Shown: piece by piece, positions 39,551-48,524 of the stretch
How the letters are laid out: every line of letters begins with the position of its first letter
Numbering within the stretch: position 1 is the stretch's first letter
NCBI RefSeq assembly: GCF_028285715.1
Contig: NZ_JANQOO010000017.1
Span: 434,001-498,000, forward strand
DNA: 64,000 bases
Reading direction: 5' to 3'
Source: Ulvibacterium sp.
GTDB lineage: Bacteria > Bacteroidota > Bacteroidia > Flavobacteriales > Flavobacteriaceae
Notes under the pieces: generated by a model
Told to the model about the DNA's origin: nothing
Seen by the model: the letters and a program-made list of their open reading frames with translations, nothing else
Databases searched by the model: none
Position numbers and translations under genes: made by a program

Positions 39551-40180
39551 TTATTTATTTAGATTGGTCTCAAGCCCTTCCAAAGCACCTTCCAACAGCA
39601 CAATATTATTGGCGTTTAAAATTTTGTAAGTGCTTAATTCTGAACTAGTTAAGACCTCTGAACCCTTCAAATTACGCGAAGACAAATATACGCTATTATT
39701 TGAATGGCCCAACACAAACAAAGATTTTTTGTTTTCGAGCCCCAAAGACTTCAAAACTTGAATGAAATCCTTGGTCCTTGGCACTTCAAAATCAAAGTCC
39801 TCGACTACCAAAATCGCCTTGTCCCTCGTTTTCATACTTAAGGCCGATTTCCGGGCCAAACGCTTTACATTTTTGTTCAGTTTTTGGGAATAATTCTTCG
39901 GTCTCGGTCCGAAAATACGGCCTCCACCCCTAAAGACAGGAGACTTTATACTACCGGCCCGTGCCGTACCGGTACCTTTCTGTTTCTTAATCTTTCGCGT
40001 ACTTCCGGCTATCTCACCACGCTCCTTGGCCTTATGTGTACCTTGTCTTTGATGTGCCATATACTGCTTTACATCCAAGTACACGGCATGTTCGTTGGGC
40101 TCTATTGCAAAGACTGCATCAGAAAGGTCTGCCTTTCTACCTGTGTCTTTTCCTTTGATATCTAAAACTGCTACCTTCAT
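39551..40180 (-). CDS. rplD: 50S ribosomal protein L4
   Basis: 209 residues. KVAVLDIKGKDTGRKADLSD, the tunnel loop GTHKAKERGEIAGSTRKIKK and KQKGTGTARAGSIKSP, then FGPRPKNYSQKLNKNVKR. In other bacteria L4 can repress the S10 operon through a leader RNA, which is relevant to the gap before rplC. It shares one base with the rplC stop. Confidence 0.97.
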   Translation of the reverse strand: MKVAVLDIKGKDTGRKADLSDAVFAIEPNEHAVYLDVKQYMAHQRQGTHKAKERGEIAGSTRKIKKQKGTGTARAGSIKSPVFRGGGRIFGPRPKNYSQKLNKNVKRLARKSALSMKTRDKAILVVEDFDFEVPRTKDFIQVLKSLGLENKKSLFVLGHSNNSVYLSSRNLKGSEVLTSSELSTYKILNANNIVLLEGALEGLETNLNK

Positions 40181-40797
40181 TACTTCTCAATAGTTACGTA
40201 TGCATTTTTATGACCGGGGACACATCCTTTAACAACAATAAGATTTTTCTCAGGCACTATTTTTAGAACCCTTAGGTTTTGAACGGTTACCCGATCACCC
40301 CCCATTCTACCTGCCATTCGCATCCCTTTAAATACCCTGGAGGGTGTTGATGCCGCACCAATGGATCCGGGAGCCCTCAATCTGTTATGTTGCCCATGTG
40401 TCGATTGACCGACCCCTCCAAAACCGTGTCTTTTGACCACACCTTGAAAGCCCTTTCCTTTGGAAGTGCCAACCACATCCACGAATTCTCCTTCCACAAA
40501 TACATCGACTCCGATGGTATCCCCTAATTTAAACTCACCTTCAAAATCCCGGAATTCAACGACTTTCTTTTTGGGAGATGCGCCTGCTTTCTTAAAGTGG
40601 CCGGATTCAGCCTTGTTCGCACGCTTTTCTGCCTTGTCATCGAAACCAAGCTGAAGGGCACTGTACCCGTCCACCTCTTCGGTTCTGACTTGGGTAACTA
40701 CACATGGTCCGGCTTCGATAACGGTACATGGAATGTTCTTTCCATTTTCGTCAAAGATGCTGGTCATGCCTACTTTTTTTCCAATTAACCCAGACAT
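40180..40797 (-). CDS. rplC: 50S ribosomal protein L3
   Basis: 205 residues. [20 protein letters not shown], the conserved [20 protein letters not shown] and [20 protein letters not shown], and [19 protein letters not shown] identify L3, which binds near the peptidyl-transferase centre. A heptad repeat lies 4-24 bases upstream of its start, and the 196-base gap to rpsJ is by far the longest in the array. Confidence 0.98.
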   Translation of the reverse strand: MSGLIGKKVGMTSIFDENGKNIPCTVIEAGPCVVTQVRTEEVDGYSALQLGFDDKAEKRANKAESGHFKKAGASPKKKVVEFRDFEGEFKLGDTIGVDVFVEGEFVDVVGTSKGKGFQGVVKRHGFGGVGQSTHGQHNRLRAPGSIGAASTPSRVFKGMRMAGRMGGDRVTVQNLRVLKIVPEKNLIVVKGCVPGHKNAYVTIEK

Positions 40798-40800
40798 ACT

Positions 40801-40821
40801 GATTTAGATTTTGGATTTTGG
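40801..40821. repeat. Heptad repeat next to the rplC start
   Basis: GATTTAG, ATTTTGG and ATTTTGG stand in tandem, related to the GATTTGG heptad at 229-256. On the transcribed strand it is a run of AAATC/CAAAAT units 4-24 bases before the rplC start, covering where a ribosome binding site would be. Confidence 0.55.
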
Positions 40822-40888
40822 GTTTTCGCACTGAAAAACCTTCATCCGTTACTATTAAAAATTTAGTGTAATACTCTTATTACTTTTC

Positions 40889-40919
40889 AAAAAAATAGGG
40901 TCAAAAATCATTCAACCCT
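40889..40919 (-). terminator. Terminator-like hairpin between rpsJ and rplC
   Basis: On the minus strand AGGGTT (from 40919 down to 40914) can pair with GACCCT (40902-40897), five Watson-Crick pairs and one G-U, and is followed after one A by seven T residues. It looks like a weak intrinsic terminator or attenuator inside the array. Confidence 0.45.
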
Positions 40920-40938
40920 GAATTAATTTTTTCCCGTT

Positions 40939-40987
40939 TTTCCTTCGCTCGCAGCTCCGGACATGTCGTTCCCGCACCAGCAGGAAA
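40939..40987 (-). other. GC-rich foldable segment in the rpsJ-rplC leader
   Basis: On the transcript strand TTTCCT (40987-40982) and AGGAAA (40944-40939) form a six-base stem around a GC-rich 37-base interior containing GGTGCGGGAACG, the palindrome GACATGTC and CCGGAGCTGC. The surrounding intergenic sequence is AT-rich, so this block stands out. It may be an RNA leader. Confidence 0.45.
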
Positions 40988-40993
40988 TCAAAA

Positions 40994-41299
40994 CTATACC
41001 TTAATCTCTACCTCTACACCACTGGGTAGCTCCAATTTCATTAGTGCATCAATGGTTTTTGAGGAGGAACTGTAAATATCCAAAAGTCGCTTGTACGAGC
41101 TCAATTGAAACTGTTCCCGAGATTTTTTATTTACGTGTGGCGAACGCAACACGGTAAATATCTTTTTATGCGTCGGCAAGGGAATGGGACCTGTAACCAC
41201 CGCTCCCGTTGTCTTAACCGTTTTTACGATTTTTTCAGCGGACTTATCCACCAAGTTGTGATCGTACGATTTTAGTTTTATCCTAATTTTTTGACTCAT
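40994..41299 (-). CDS. rpsJ: 30S ribosomal protein S10
   Basis: 101 residues. [40 protein letters not shown] and [20 protein letters not shown] identify S10. It is translated 11 bases after fusA. The 196 bases after it hold a structured segment and a terminator-like hairpin (40889-40987) rather than the short spacer seen elsewhere. Confidence 0.98.
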   Translation of the reverse strand: MSQKIRIKLKSYDHNLVDKSAEKIVKTVKTTGAVVTGPIPLPTHKKIFTVLRSPHVNKKSREQFQLSSYKRLLDIYSSSSKTIDALMKLELPSGVEVEIKV

Positions 41300-41310
41300 C
41301 TTTCCTAGAA

Positions 41311-43440
41311 TTAAGCGGTTACCCCTTTAGCTGCCTTTATTACTTCTTCAGCGATATTGGATGGTGTTTCCGCATAATGCGAAAATTCCATTGTTGAAGT
41401 GGCCCTACCGGATGACAACGTACGGAGAGCGGTAACGTATCCGAACATTTCAGAAAGCGGAACCTCGGCCTTTATCACCTTGGAACCGGCCCTGTCATCC
41501 ATATTGTTTACCTGACCTCTTCTTCTATTAAGATCGCCGACAATGTCACCCATATTCTCTTCTGGCGTCAATACCTCCAATTTCATGATGGGTTCCATTA
41601 GAACGGCCCGTGCTTTTTTGGCTGCTTCCTTGTAACCCAATTTGGCTGCCAATTCAAAAGAAAGTGAATCGGAATCCACCGGGTGAAAAGAGCCATCCTT
41701 AAGAACAATCTTCATGCTGTCCATCTCGAATCCGGCCAAAGGTCCATTTTTCATGGCTTCCTTAAAACCTTTTTCAACGGATGGGATATATTCGCGGGGA
41801 ATATTACCTCCCTTTATCTCATTCACAAATTCCAGACCTGCCTTGGTTTCTTCGCTTGCCGGTTCCATGGTAAAAACAATATCCGCAAATTTACCACGCC
41901 CACCGGTCTGTTTCTTATAAACTTCCCTATGGTCCGCGGAAGCGGTCAATGCTTCCTTGTACTCGACCTGCGGCTGTCCTTGGTTCACTTCTACCTTGAA
42001 CTCACGTCGTAGTCGGTCTACGATAATGTCCAAATGAAGTTCTCCCATTCCAGAAATAATGGTTTGGCCCGAAGCCTCATCCGTCTTTACCTGAAAAGTG
42101 GGATCCTCTTCGGCCAATTTCGCCAGTGCCATCCCCAACTTATCAACATCCGCCTTTGTCTTGGGCTCCACAGCAATACCGATTACAGGATCGGGAAAGT
42201 TCATACTCTCTAAAATAATCGGATGTTTTTCATCGGAAAGGGTGTCCCCTGTCTTTATATCCTTGAATCCCACAGCAGCTCCGATATCCCCCGCGCCGAT
42301 GGATGATACTGCATTCTGCTTATTGGAATGCATTTGATATATTCTGGAAATTCTTTCCTTATTGCCGGAACGATTGTTCAAAACATAGGAACCTGCGTCC
42401 AATTTTCCGGAATACGCCCTAAAGAAGGCCAAACGCCCAACAAATGGATCAGTTGCAATCTTGAAGGCCAAAGCGGAAAAAGGTTCTTTTAAGTCGGGCT
42501 TTCTAGCAATTTCCTCACCAGTATTGGGATTGGTACCTACAATGGCATCCTTATCCAATGGCGAAGGCAAATATCTACATACAGCATCCAATAGAAACTG
42601 TACGCCCTTGTTCTTAAAGGAAGAACCGCATATCATGGGTATGATACTCATATCCATAACTGCTGCCCTAAGTGCTGTATGGACCTCCTCCTCGGTAATG
42701 GAGTTTTCGTCCTCAAAGAACTTCTCCATAAGGTTCTCGTCATACTCGGCAACAGCCTCTATTAAGGCCGCCCTATGTTCATGGACTTCCTCTTCCATTT
42801 CCGCTGGGATGTCAACCACATCAAAAGTGGCTCCCATATCATGTTCGTGCCAAACAATGGCCCTGTTCTTTACCAAATCCACTATCCCCTTGAAATCCGC
42901 TTCTTCTCCAATGGGCAGGACAATAGGAACGGCATTGGATTTCAACATCTCCTTGACCTGCTTACATACATTTAGGAAGTTGGAACCTTGTCTGTCCATT
43001 TTGTTTACGAAGCCCATTCGCGGCACTTTGTAATTGTCCGCAAGCCTCCAGTTGGTCTCGGACTGTGGCTCAACACCATCCACTGCACTAAACAGAAATA
43101 CAAGACCGTCCAAAACACGAAGGGAGCGATTTACCTCAACCGTAAAATCTACGTGTCCGGGAGTATCAATAATATTAAAGTGGTAGGGTTTGGTAATGTC
43201 AGTAATCTGCCCGTTTTTCATTGGGAAATTCCAGGTACAGGTCGTAGCCGCTGAAGTAATAGTAATCCCGCGTTCCTGCTCCTGCTCCATCCAATCCATA
43301 GTAGCCGCACCATCATGTACCTCTCCTATCTTGTGACTCACTCCGGTATAATAAAGGATACGTTCCGTTGTGGTGGTTTTTCCAGCATCAATGTGCGCTG
43401 CTATACCAATATTCCTTGTATATTTTAAATCTCTTGCCAT
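41311..43440 (-). CDS. fusA: Translation elongation factor G
   Basis: 709 residues, full length. The GTPase domain carries [19 protein letters not shown] (G1), DTPGHVDFT (G3) and NKMDRQGS (G4); domains II-V follow, with [20 protein letters not shown] and [20 protein letters not shown] near the end. It translocates tRNA and mRNA after peptide bond formation. It is 6 bases from rpsG and 11 from rpsJ. Confidence 0.98.
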   Translation of the reverse strand: MARDLKYTRNIGIAAHIDAGKTTTTERILYYTGVSHKIGEVHDGAATMDWMEQEQERGITITSAATTCTWNFPMKNGQITDITKPYHFNIIDTPGHVDFTVEVNRSLRVLDGLVFLFSAVDGVEPQSETNWRLADNYKVPRMGFVNKMDRQGSNFLNVCKQVKEMLKSNAVPIVLPIGEEADFKGIVDLVKNRAIVWHEHDMGATFDVVDIPAEMEEEVHEHRAALIEAVAEYDENLMEKFFEDENSITEEEVHTALRAAVMDMSIIPMICGSSFKNKGVQFLLDAVCRYLPSPLDKDAIVGTNPNTGEEIARKPDLKEPFSALAFKIATDPFVGRLAFFRAYSGKLDAGSYVLNNRSGNKERISRIYQMHSNKQNAVSSIGAGDIGAAVGFKDIKTGDTLSDEKHPIILESMNFPDPVIGIAVEPKTKADVDKLGMALAKLAEEDPTFQVKTDEASGQTIISGMGELHLDIIVDRLRREFKVEVNQGQPQVEYKEALTASADHREVYKKQTGGRGKFADIVFTMEPASEETKAGLEFVNEIKGGNIPREYIPSVEKGFKEAMKNGPLAGFEMDSMKIVLKDGSFHPVDSDSLSFELAAKLGYKEAAKKARAVLMEPIMKLEVLTPEENMGDIVGDLNRRRGQVNNMDDRAGSKVIKAEVPLSEMFGYVTALRTLSSGRATSTMEFSHYAETPSNIAEEVIKAAKGVTA

Positions 43441-43446
43441 TCTTGA

Positions 43447-43923
43447 TTAAAATCTAAAGTGGGAAAATGCTTTGTTAGCCTCTGCCATTTTATGTGTATC
43501 CACACGTTTCTTTACTGCAGCTCCTTCCTCCTTGGCGGCCGCTAAGATTTCAGCTGCCAGCTTTTGGGACATCCCTTTTTCATTTCGCTTCCTAGCGTAG
43601 TTTATCAACCACTTCATAGCGGTTGATATCTTCCTATCTGGACGGATTTGCATAGGGATTTGAAAAGTTGCACCGCCGACACGTCTACTTCTTACCTCTA
43701 CATGGGGCATTACATTGGAAAGGGCATCCTTCCAAAGATCCAACGCTGTTTTTTCCTCGTCCGTCTTCTTTTCCTCTACAATATCCATGGCGCCATAAAA
43801 TATATGGAAGGCAACGGATTTTTTTCCGTCCCACATCATCATATTAACGAAACGGGTAACCAATTGATCGTTGAACCGGGGATCCGGTAAGAGCGGTCTT
43901 TTTTTTGCCTGTTTTTTTCTCAT
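43447..43923 (-). CDS. rpsG: 30S ribosomal protein S7
   Basis: 158 residues. [20 protein letters not shown], the [20 protein letters not shown] loop and the C-terminal [20 protein letters not shown] are S7. It is a primary 16S 3'-domain binder and in enterobacteria represses the str operon. Here 78 bases separate it from rpsL. Confidence 0.98.
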   Translation of the reverse strand: MRKKQAKKRPLLPDPRFNDQLVTRFVNMMMWDGKKSVAFHIFYGAMDIVEEKKTDEEKTALDLWKDALSNVMPHVEVRSRRVGGATFQIPMQIRPDRKISTAMKWLINYARKRNEKGMSQKLAAEILAAAKEEGAAVKKRVDTHKMAEANKAFSHFRF

Positions 43924-44001
43924 TACTGCTTTCTTAAAAAGTTAAAGGTTCCAAATTGAGGTCTCATATAAAGACGAGCTCAACTCAAGGAAACCATTAA
44001 T

Positions 44002-44376
44002 TTACTTTTTGGGTCTTTTTGCGCCGTATTTGGATCTACGTTGGGTTCTCCCCGCTACACCCGCGGTGTCCAGAGCGCCCCTAACGATGTGATACCTAAC
44101 TCCCGGCAAATCCTTCACCCTTCCGCCTCTTACCAATACTATCGAGTGCTCTTGGAGGTTGTGCCCTTCCCCTGGAATATAAGCGTTGACTTCCTTCCCG
44201 TTGGTCAACCGTACCCTGGCGACCTTTCGCATCGCAGAGTTTGGTTTTTTAGGAGTGGTGGTATATACCCGGGTACATACACCCCTTCTTTGTGGACACG
44301 AATCCAAAGCAGCCGATTTACTCTTCTTGGTAATTGTGGCCCTTCCTTTTCGTACTAATTGTGAAATTGTTGGCAT
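44002..44376 (-). CDS. rpsL: 30S ribosomal protein S12
   Basis: 124 residues. [20 protein letters not shown], the decoding-centre loop [20 protein letters not shown] with both lysines, and [20 protein letters not shown] are typical S12. It is the first gene of the array, behind a consensus promoter (44422-44452). Confidence 0.98.
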   Translation of the reverse strand: MPTISQLVRKGRATITKKSKSAALDSCPQRRGVCTRVYTTTPKKPNSAMRKVARVRLTNGKEVNAYIPGEGHNLQEHSIVLVRGGRVKDLPGVRYHIVRGALDTAGVAGRTQRRSKYGAKRPKK

Positions 44377-44403
44377 TACGTATAATAATGTATCTAAAAT
44401 TTA

Positions 44404-44417
44404 CCCTTGTTTAAGGG
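44404..44417 (-). other. Small hairpin at the 5' end of the rpsL leader
   Basis: CCCTT-AAAC-AAGGG on the transcript strand, a five-base stem with a four-base loop, begins within a few bases of the expected transcription start of the rpsL promoter. It may stabilise the 5' end. Confidence 0.4.
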
Positions 44418-44421
44418 CTGG

Positions 44422-44452
44422 CAAATGTAGTGATATTTTCTAAAAATTCAAA
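44422..44452 (-). promoter_or_regulatory. Consensus promoter of the rpsL-rplQ array
   Basis: On the minus strand TTTG (44452-44449), a 19-base spacer and TACATTTG (44429-44422): a full match to the Bacteroidota housekeeping promoter TTTG-N19-TAnnTTTG. The rpsL start lies 46 bases after the -7 box. Confidence 0.85.
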
Positions 44453-45199
44453 CGGTATAAAATTTATTTTACTTCCATTTATTTTAAGGGGCCAAAGCAA
44501 GTACAGTAATGCCCAGATTGAGGATTAAATGCCATCAAGAAATCAAAGCACAGATAATTGTTCCGATGGGCCCAATAAATTTGCCTCATAAACTCAACAA
44601 ATACATTGACAAGTCCAATGATTGCGTTATTTTCCATTCCTATACCATCCAATTTGATGAAACACTGAAAGTAAGCCGATCTTTTAATTCCCAGCATTCT
44701 AAATACCCTAAATTAATTTAACCAGATATGTACAGCTATTTACCCGTCCATTTATGAATAGCCATTAAAACCCTAACCATCCCTAGCTTTCCAGCAGATC
44801 CAATACCTATACATATAATGCCTTTGTGCGCTTGTAAGAATATATTTTTGGGAAAAGATGTTTGAACCAAATTTTCGACTGTAACAATGCTCTTTGCATC
44901 TCTTTTTATGGAAGCAAATGAAAACTCATTTTCATTACAGATTTTGATTCCTCATTTTTTTATTCGAAAAATTATGGATATGATATTTTAAGAATATTTT
45001 TAGAGTCTCAAACCGATTTTTACGTACCTGTTAAAAATTTAACTTTTTTTTGTAAGTATTCTCTTTATTGGCATTTCAAACCTGTTGCATATATAATCTA
45101 GGTACGTACATATGTGATATTTTACCAGAATTTACTTTCATTTTTCCATTTTTTAACAGCGTAAAAAGCTATGCATGCATAACTTTAAGATAAAAAAAG
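44453..45199. other. Long AT-rich intergenic region with no supported gene
   Basis: Nearly 750 bases between the rpsL promoter and the SusC promoter. Two overlapping frames at 44479-44721 (one per strand) are 70-72 codons long but show no family resemblance, signal peptide or start context, so I do not call them. A perfect 12-base palindrome TATGCATGCATA is at 45170-45181, close to the SusC promoter. Otherwise I see only AT-rich sequence. Confidence 0.6.
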
Positions 45200-45230
45200 T
45201 TGGATTATTAACATGAATTTATGACTTTTG
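45200..45230 (+). promoter_or_regulatory. Candidate promoter of the SusC/SusD operon
   Basis: TTG (45200-45202), a 20-base spacer and GACTTTTG (45223-45230), one base off TAnnTTTG. It lies 28 bases before the SusC start. The palindrome at 45170-45181 is 18 bases further upstream, where a regulator could bind. Confidence 0.5.
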
Positions 45231-45257
45231 CCGGTAGCTAATTCAAATAATTTAAAA

Positions 45258-48200
45258 ATGAGAACAAAACTTAATGGAATTTTAACGCTGTTTCTGGCGT
45301 TGATTGTGCAAGTATCTTTTGCACAAGAAAAAACGGTTTCAGGTACCGTGACAGACCAAGACGGTCTTCCTTTGCCTGGAACTTCCGTAGTGGTAAAAGG
45401 AACCACCACAGGTACCCAAACCGATTTCGATGGCAACTATGCTATTGATACGGAAGTAGGTGCCGTTTTGGTTTTTTCTTACATTGGGCAAAGAACCCAA
45501 GAAATTACTGTTGGGAGTGCAAACACCATTGATGTACAAATGGAGGAAGACGCCCAAGCCCTTGAGGAAGTGGTCGTAACCGCACAGGGTATCCAAAGAG
45601 AGGAAAGGTCTCTGGGGTATGCCGTAACTACGGTAGACGAGGAACAGGTAAGCTCAAGGCCAGAAGCGGATATTGGACGGGTGCTACAAGGAAAGGTAGC
45701 CGGTGTTAACATTACCAATAACAACGGGCTATCCGGTTCCGGGACCAATATCATCATCCGTGGTTTCAGTTCTGTTACACAGTCCAACCAGCCATTGTTC
45801 GTTGTAGATGGGATTCCGATAGATTCCGGGACTAATACCCAAACTTCCTTTTTGGACGGTAACACGGAATCAAGCCGATTCCTGGATATAGATCCCAATA
45901 CCATTGCCAATGTAAGTGTACTTAAGGGTTTAAGTGCTACAGTACTATATGGTAACAGAGGGCGAAATGGTGTGATCTTGATTACTACAAAAGGTGCCGC
46001 TACAGGCGAAGCTCCTTCCAAAACCGAGATTACCGTTAACCAGTCCGTTTTCCTTGCTGATGCCATTTTACCAAAATACCAAGATAATTATGGTGGTGGA
46101 TTCCATCAAGGTTTCGGTTATTTCTTTAGTAACTGGGGACCACGTTTTGACCGTGCCGACGATGACGGGATTTCTCAAGCTGCACAATTTGTAAGTGATG
46201 GACCAGGTGGCGTGGCCATTCTGCAACACCCTTATAACTTTATCGCAGATCCTACATTGATTGCCGGTTTTGAAGATCTTTTGGATGATCCCTATCCGTA
46301 CCAACCTTATAATGGTGTTGAGGAATTCTTCAGAACGGGTTATGTAACCAGCACCTCTATAAATGTAAGGGGAGGTGGGGAAAAGGCCAGTTTCAATTTA
46401 AACTATGGCCGTACCGAGGATATCGGTATTACTCCGGGAAACACCCTTCTTAGAAATAACTTTAGTATTGGTGGTAATGCAAGGCTTTCCAATAAATTTA
46501 CAATCAGCGGTGTATATAATTTTATTCGTACAGGATTTAAGTCTCCTCCAAACGCGGTGAGTACTGGTAGTGGGGCCGCCTTTAACGGAGGTGCCGTTTT
46601 CGGGGACCTTCTGTATACTCCGCGTAGTGTAGACCTTACCAACCTGCCTTTCCAGGCGGCCGATGGTAGAAGTGTCTATTACCGCTCAGGAAACGATATC
46701 CAGAATCCTTATTGGACCGTTGCCAATGTAAAGACATCCCAGGATACGGATCGTTTCATTGGTAATACTTCGCTTACCTATGAAATCAACGATTGGATGA
46801 ATCTTACCTATCGTTTGGGGTTGGATACGTATAGTGAGTTTAACTTTTACGGCCAAAACAAAGGAGGGGTTGATGGTCCTGTAATCGGTCTTTTGCGAAC
46901 CAGCAGTGTGCGAAATACGATTTGGAACCATGACCTTATTCTATCTGCTGACAAGGATCTTTCAGAAAATCTTAACCTAAAGGCTATTGCCGGTTTAAAT
47001 AGCCGAAGGGATGAATTTGGGCAAGATGGTATCGAAAGTCAAGGACAACTGGTTTTTGGTGTACTTGAGCATTTTAACTTCACCACACCTTCTGCCCAAA
47101 ATTCTCAAACTCGAGGAGGAAATAATCCAAACCTCAATCAAAACTTTGAGGAAAACCTTGTCGGTGCCTATTTGGATTTGACTTTAGGCTATAAGGATTG
47201 GTTATTCTTAAACGCAGTAGGTAGAAATGATTGGTCCTCAACACTGGAACGAGAGAACAACTCTATTTTCTACCCCGGGGCAAGTATCTCTTTTGTACCT
47301 ACTTCAGCCTTCGAAGGGCTTCAAGGCAACTTTCTAAACTATGCCAAACTCCGTTTGGGCTATGGTTCATCAGCCGGTTTCCCCACGCCGTTCAACACGC
47401 GAAGCGTATTGGGACTTACCTCTAGAAGTCTTGTAGATTTAAACGGTAACGTTATCTCATCAAACTCTGTAGATAATACTTTGGGTAATGCAGATTTGAA
47501 ACCGGAGCGAATTCAGGAATTCGAAGTCGGTCTAGATACTCGTCTATTCAACCGTTTGAATTTGAATGTTAGTCTTTTTGACAAAAGAACAACTGATTTG
47601 ATTACCGACCGTACTTTGGATAGCTCCACTGGATTTACAGACACAACGGTTAACATCGGTGAAATCCAAGCGCAGGGGGTCGAGATAGATTTTGATCTTG
47701 CAATCCTTAAAGAGTTCGAAAGTGGAATCGGCATCAACATCGCCGGTAACTGGACTACCATTGAGACTACGGTAACTGACTTAGCAGATGGCACAAATAA
47801 CATTCTTTTGACCGATGCCATTGCTGAAGAAGCCGCTAACTATGCCGTAGAGGGCAGACCCTTTGGAGTACTTTTGGGTACGGACTTCGTATTTGACGAT
47901 AACGGAAACAGGGTAGTAAACGATGCAGGAAGGTATTTGTTCGATCCAACTATTCGGGAAATCGGTGATCCAAACCCGGATTGGCAAACCGCGCTTATCC
48001 CCACAATTACCTATAAGAACTTTACCTTATCCGCGAACCTGCAATATCGCCATGGTGGGGACATCTACTCCGTTACCACATCGGCATTGATTGGTCGTGG
48101 GGTAGTTGATGATGATACTCCAATTGACAGAGAAGCGAATTATATCCTCCCCGGTGTAAAAGCTGATGGTACGCCCAATGATACGGCTATCAGCGCCACT

Positions 48201-48512
48201 GAACTTGGATTTAACACCTATTTTGGAGGAACCATTAATCCGCTTAGCATTTTTGACGGTTCCACAATCAGGTTACAGGAAGCTTCCTTAGGCTATTCCC
48301 TGCCTTCCAAAATGTTGGAAAGGACTCCATTCGGTAGTCTTTCCTTTACGCTATCCGGGCAGAACCTATGGTTTAAGGCTATCAACTTTCCGGACAATGT
48401 TCGCTACGACACCAACTCATCCAGTACGGGTGTAGGTAACGGGCAGGGTATCGACTTCTTTACAGGCCCGTCCGTAAGAAGATATGGTTTCACTGTAAGA
48501 GCTACTTTCTAA
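45258..48512 (+). CDS. SusC/RagA-family TonB-linked outer-membrane transporter
   Basis: 1084 residues from the start MRTKLNGILTLFLALIVQVS, a signal peptide ending VSFAQ (the frame runs 10 codons further up only through a TTG start that would overlap the promoter). A carboxypeptidase-regulatory-like domain (about 27-100, VSGTVTDQDGLPLPGTSVVV) is followed by the TonB box LEEVVVTAQGI (about 105), the SusC plug (GYAVTTVDEEQVSSRPEADI, IIIRGFSS, FVVDGIPID), and a large barrel ending RRYGFTVRATF. Paired with the SusD gene just after it, it forms the usual lid-and-barrel uptake complex for glycans or peptides. No degrading enzymes, HTCS or sigma genes are adjacent, so the substrate is unknown. Confidence 0.95.
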   Translation: MRTKLNGILTLFLALIVQVSFAQEKTVSGTVTDQDGLPLPGTSVVVKGTTTGTQTDFDGNYAIDTEVGAVLVFSYIGQRTQEITVGSANTIDVQMEEDAQALEEVVVTAQGIQREERSLGYAVTTVDEEQVSSRPEADIGRVLQGKVAGVNITNNNGLSGSGTNIIIRGFSSVTQSNQPLFVVDGIPIDSGTNTQTSFLDGNTESSRFLDIDPNTIANVSVLKGLSATVLYGNRGRNGVILITTKGAATGEAPSKTEITVNQSVFLADAILPKYQDNYGGGFHQGFGYFFSNWGPRFDRADDDGISQAAQFVSDGPGGVAILQHPYNFIADPTLIAGFEDLLDDPYPYQPYNGVEEFFRTGYVTSTSINVRGGGEKASFNLNYGRTEDIGITPGNTLLRNNFSIGGNARLSNKFTISGVYNFIRTGFKSPPNAVSTGSGAAFNGGAVFGDLLYTPRSVDLTNLPFQAADGRSVYYRSGNDIQNPYWTVANVKTSQDTDRFIGNTSLTYEINDWMNLTYRLGLDTYSEFNFYGQNKGGVDGPVIGLLRTSSVRNTIWNHDLILSADKDLSENLNLKAIAGLNSRRDEFGQDGIESQGQLVFGVLEHFNFTTPSAQNSQTRGGNNPNLNQNFEENLVGAYLDLTLGYKDWLFLNAVGRNDWSSTLERENNSIFYPGASISFVPTSAFEGLQGNFLNYAKLRLGYGSSAGFPTPFNTRSVLGLTSRSLVDLNGNVISSNSVDNTLGNADLKPERIQEFEVGLDTRLFNRLNLNVSLFDKRTTDLITDRTLDSSTGFTDTTVNIGEIQAQGVEIDFDLAILKEFESGIGINIAGNWTTIETTVTDLADGTNNILLTDAIAEEAANYAVEGRPFGVLLGTDFVFDDNGNRVVNDAGRYLFDPTIREIGDPNPDWQTALIPTITYKNFTLSANLQYRHGGDIYSVTTSALIGRGVVDDDTPIDREANYILPGVKADGTPNDTAISATELGFNTYFGGTINPLSIFDGSTIRLQEASLGYSLPSKMLERTPFGSLSFTLSGQNLWFKAINFPDNVRYDTNSSSTGVGNGQGIDFFTGPSVRRYGFTVRATF

Positions 48513-48524
48513 TCGAAAAAGAAA

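Noticed and set aside
41683-43254. Plus-strand frames of 66-190 codons inside fusA
   Set aside because: They are antisense shadows of a highly biased conserved gene; the fusA frame explains the sequence fully.
27158-44376. Search for tRNA or rRNA genes in the ribosomal array
   Set aside because: No cloverleaf-like or rRNA sequence was seen; all gaps are too short or AT-rich except the rpsJ-rplC leader, whose fold is not a tRNA.
44479-44721. Two overlapping frames of 70-72 codons on opposite strands in the rpsL-SusC gap
   Set aside because: Neither shows a signal peptide, family motif or start context, and they overlap on opposite strands in AT-rich sequence.
45228-45257. TTG start for the SusC gene 10 codons upstream
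   Set aside because: It lies in the predicted -7 box, and the inner ATG begins a standard signal peptide.
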